Origin: Nocardia spumae
GTDB lineage: Bacteria > Actinomycetota > Actinomycetes > Mycobacteriales > Mycobacteriaceae
NCBI RefSeq assembly: GCF_020733635.1
Contig: NZ_JAJFZL010000001.1
Coordinates: 744,001 to 808,000 of the forward strand
DNA length: 64,000 bases
Direction: 5' to 3'
In this document: positions 62,668 to 64,000 of the stretch, piece after piece
Position numbering within the stretch: the stretch's first letter is position 1
Layout: the number at the start of each line of letters is the position of its first letter
Translations under genes and position numbers: made by a program
Notes under the pieces: model-generated
Database searches by the model: none
What the model was told of the DNA's origin: nothing
The model's input: only the letters and a program-made list of their open reading frames with translations

Positions 62668-63255
62668 CTACAGCGTTCGGGCGATGGTGCGCAGACCGCC
62701 GATGATCTGCTCGGCCGAGGGGGCCGCCTTCGGATCCAGCAGCCATTGGACGAGCAGGCCGTCCAGCAGCGTCAGCAGCAGCGCGCCGATCTCGGTGTCG
62801 TCGGATTCCTCGCTGTCGGGCAACAACATCCGGGCCAGGGAGGCCCGGGCATCGCGCTGTTTGCCGGCGACATCGGTGCGGACGTCACCGGAATGCAGTG
62901 CCTGCGCGAGGCTTTCGATATTGGCGGCCCACAGGGCGCGATCCTCGGTGAAGGTGGCGATCAACCGGCGCAGGAAGGTGTGCAGCCGGGCGGCGGGTTG
63001 TTGTTCGCTGCTGTCGGCGAGGGCCACGAGGATCTGCTGTACCGCGTCGGTGGTCGACTCGACCATGGCCTGACTCAGCAGGGCGTCGCGGGTACCGAAG
63101 TGGTAGTTGATCGCCGCCAGGTTGCTGCCGGAGGCCGCGACGATATCGCGCACCGTGGTCCGGGCATAGCCGCGCTCGGCCAGGCAGTGCTTGGCGGCGG
63201 CCAGGAGATCTTCACGCGTTCCCACGTCGGCAGGGTAGCAAGTCGGCGCTGACAT
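62668..63255 (-). CDS. TetR family regulator
   Basis: 195 aa from the ATG at 63255. The HTH is at about residues 28-58 (YARTTVRDIVAASGSNLAAINYHFG), with a TetR_C helical domain. A longer frame from 63294 would run through the operator and is rejected. It is divergent from the PapA-type gene and a large inverted repeat fills the gap, so it most likely represses that gene and itself. Confidence 0.88.
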   Translation of the reverse strand: MSAPTCYPADVGTREDLLAAAKHCLAERGYARTTVRDIVAASGSNLAAINYHFGTRDALLSQAMVESTTDAVQQILVALADSSEQQPAARLHTFLRRLIATFTEDRALWAANIESLAQALHSGDVRTDVAGKQRDARASLARMLLPDSEESDDTEIGALLLTLLDGLLVQWLLDPKAAPSAEQIIGGLRTIARTL

Positions 63256-63256
63256 G

Positions 63257-63293
63257 TGTTTCAAACAGATGTTTGTGACAAGCGTTTGAAACA
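63257..63293. promoter_or_regulatory. Operator between TetR and PapA-type genes
   Basis: TGTTTCAAAC (63257-63266) and GTTTGAAACA (63284-63293) are exact inverted 10-bp arms with 17 bp between. A second dyad CAAACA-GATG-TTTGTG overlaps the left arm. The size suits two TetR dimers. Confidence 0.8.
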
Positions 63294-63338
63294 TATGTAT
63301 GGTCTGAAGGAGATCCCGAATCGTCCGAGAGGTGCCAG

Positions 63339-64000
63339 ATGGTCACGCAACGCCTTGTATCCCCCTTCGAATCCGGCTACTTCCGCGCGCACGGCGGCTT
63401 CGGCTCGGTCCCGGTGGGCGGCATGGCGCTGTTCGTCGGATCGACGGTCGAGGGGGAACTCGACGCCGATCTCCTGCGGACCGTGCTCGGTGAACTGGCC
63501 GCGGAGAATCCGCTGCTCAGCAGTCACGATGTCGAGGATGCGGGGGTGCCGACGCTGCGGCATGTCGAGGGGTACCGGCCCGTTCTCACCGAAAGCCAGG
63601 GCGGTGAGATCGAATACGTGGACCTCGTCAATCGCCCACAGGACTGGAGTGCGGGACTGTTCTTCGCGCACCTGTTCCGCGACGGCACCGAGAGTCGCGT
63701 CGTCCTGATCATCCATCACGGAATCTCCGACGGCCGTTCGGCTTTCGCGCTGCTGGATCGAATGTGGCGCCGCTACACGGCGCATCTGCGCGGTGCGCCA
63801 CTGCCCGTGCTGGCGAAAAGCGAACTGCCACCGGCGATCGACGAACGCCTCGCCGAGATCATCTCCGACGCGGAGATCGCCGAACTGCTCGGCGCGATGC
63901 GCACCATCATGGGTGAACCCCCGGCCCGGCTGCCCCGCGACGGCACCGCGGGTCCGGGGCGTGGGCTCTTCGCCGCGGAGCGGATCGAGCTGGATCCCGC
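63339..64000 (+). CDS. PapA-type acyltransferase / condensation-domain protein (cut by window end)
   Basis: The first 220 residues are seen. It starts MVTQRLVSPFESGYFRAHGG and has the condensation-domain active site HHGISDG at H126-G132. PapA proteins such as PapA5 transfer acyl chains to hydroxyls of cell-envelope lipids (phthiocerol, trehalose) and share this fold with peptide-synthetase condensation domains. The protein should continue for about 200 residues beyond the window. Likely repressed by the divergent TetR protein. Confidence 0.82.
   Translation, partial: MVTQRLVSPFESGYFRAHGGFGSVPVGGMALFVGSTVEGELDADLLRTVLGELAAENPLLSSHDVEDAGVPTLRHVEGYRPVLTESQGGEIEYVDLVNRPQDWSAGLFFAHLFRDGTESRVVLIIHHGISDGRSAFALLDRMWRRYTAHLRGAPLPVLAKSELPPAIDERLAEIISDAEIAELLGAMRTIMGEPPARLPRDGTAGPGRGLFAAERIELDP

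Overview
The window comes from a high-GC actinomycete of the order Mycobacteriales, and Nocardia fits best. The 16S rRNA, the rRNA leader with a TGTTCTTTGAGAAC boxA, the GTG/TTG starts, the CIRCE-controlled stand-alone groEL2 and an IdeR-type iron box all point that way. The order groEL2, prolyl oligopeptidase, lpd, CMD-family gene, ramB, aceA, fadB2 follows the backbone I know from Mycobacterium tuberculosis (Rv0440 to Rv0468). No tRNA gene, insertion sequence or CRISPR array was seen.

Layout. 1-4.7 kb: a Clp-N domain regulator behind twin operators, a small protein, groEL2 with two CIRCE elements, and an iron-regulated PepSY membrane protein. 4.7-10.6 kb: a complete rrn operon (promoters, boxA, 16S, spacer without tRNA, 23S, 5S, terminator). 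10.6-19.6 kb: small regulator/enzyme modules (SDR-MarR; ArsR-SRPBCC-LOG-like; TetR), a TrkA-type membrane protein, a hydrolase, a DHA2 exporter and a PLDc_N/SHOCT protein. 19.6-29.7 kb: the backbone block with peptidase, dipeptidase, lpd, an HxlR/NmrA divergent pair with a perfect operator, VOC, TetR, CMD and ramB. 29.7-33.8 kb: ATP-dependent DNA ligase, DUF4254, and a DGPF (YciI)-ECF42 sigma pair.

33.8-42.8 kb is a resistance-flavoured island. It holds a leader-controlled ABC-F gene, a Vat/CatB-type acetyltransferase, decayed erythromycin esterase and FAD-monooxygenase genes, a TetR regulator, an MFS exporter, and a second rpoB (rpoB2) without rpoC. The rpoB2 rifampicin pocket carries changes at known resistance positions. 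42.8-49.1 kb is a divergent amino-sugar locus: a sugar ABC importer lacking its ATPase faces ROK kinase, nagA and a PfkB-family kinase. 49.2-52.1 kb has a membrane protein, XdhC and a secreted lipase.

52.4-58.2 kb returns to the backbone with aceA (RamB-like boxes upstream), fadB2, a MetE-like protein and an orphan MT0933-type antitoxin. The MetE-like protein is full length but has lost three of four zinc ligands and the folate-stacking tryptophan. 58.2-64 kb: an ALDH-GMC dehydrogenase operon, a secreted SMP-30-like protein, and a TetR gene divergent from a PapA-type acyltransferase cut by the window end.

The strongest leads are the zinc-less MetE paralogue, rpoB2 with its promoter and 5' hairpin, the leader in front of the ABC-F gene, and promoters whose operators overlap leaderless start codons.
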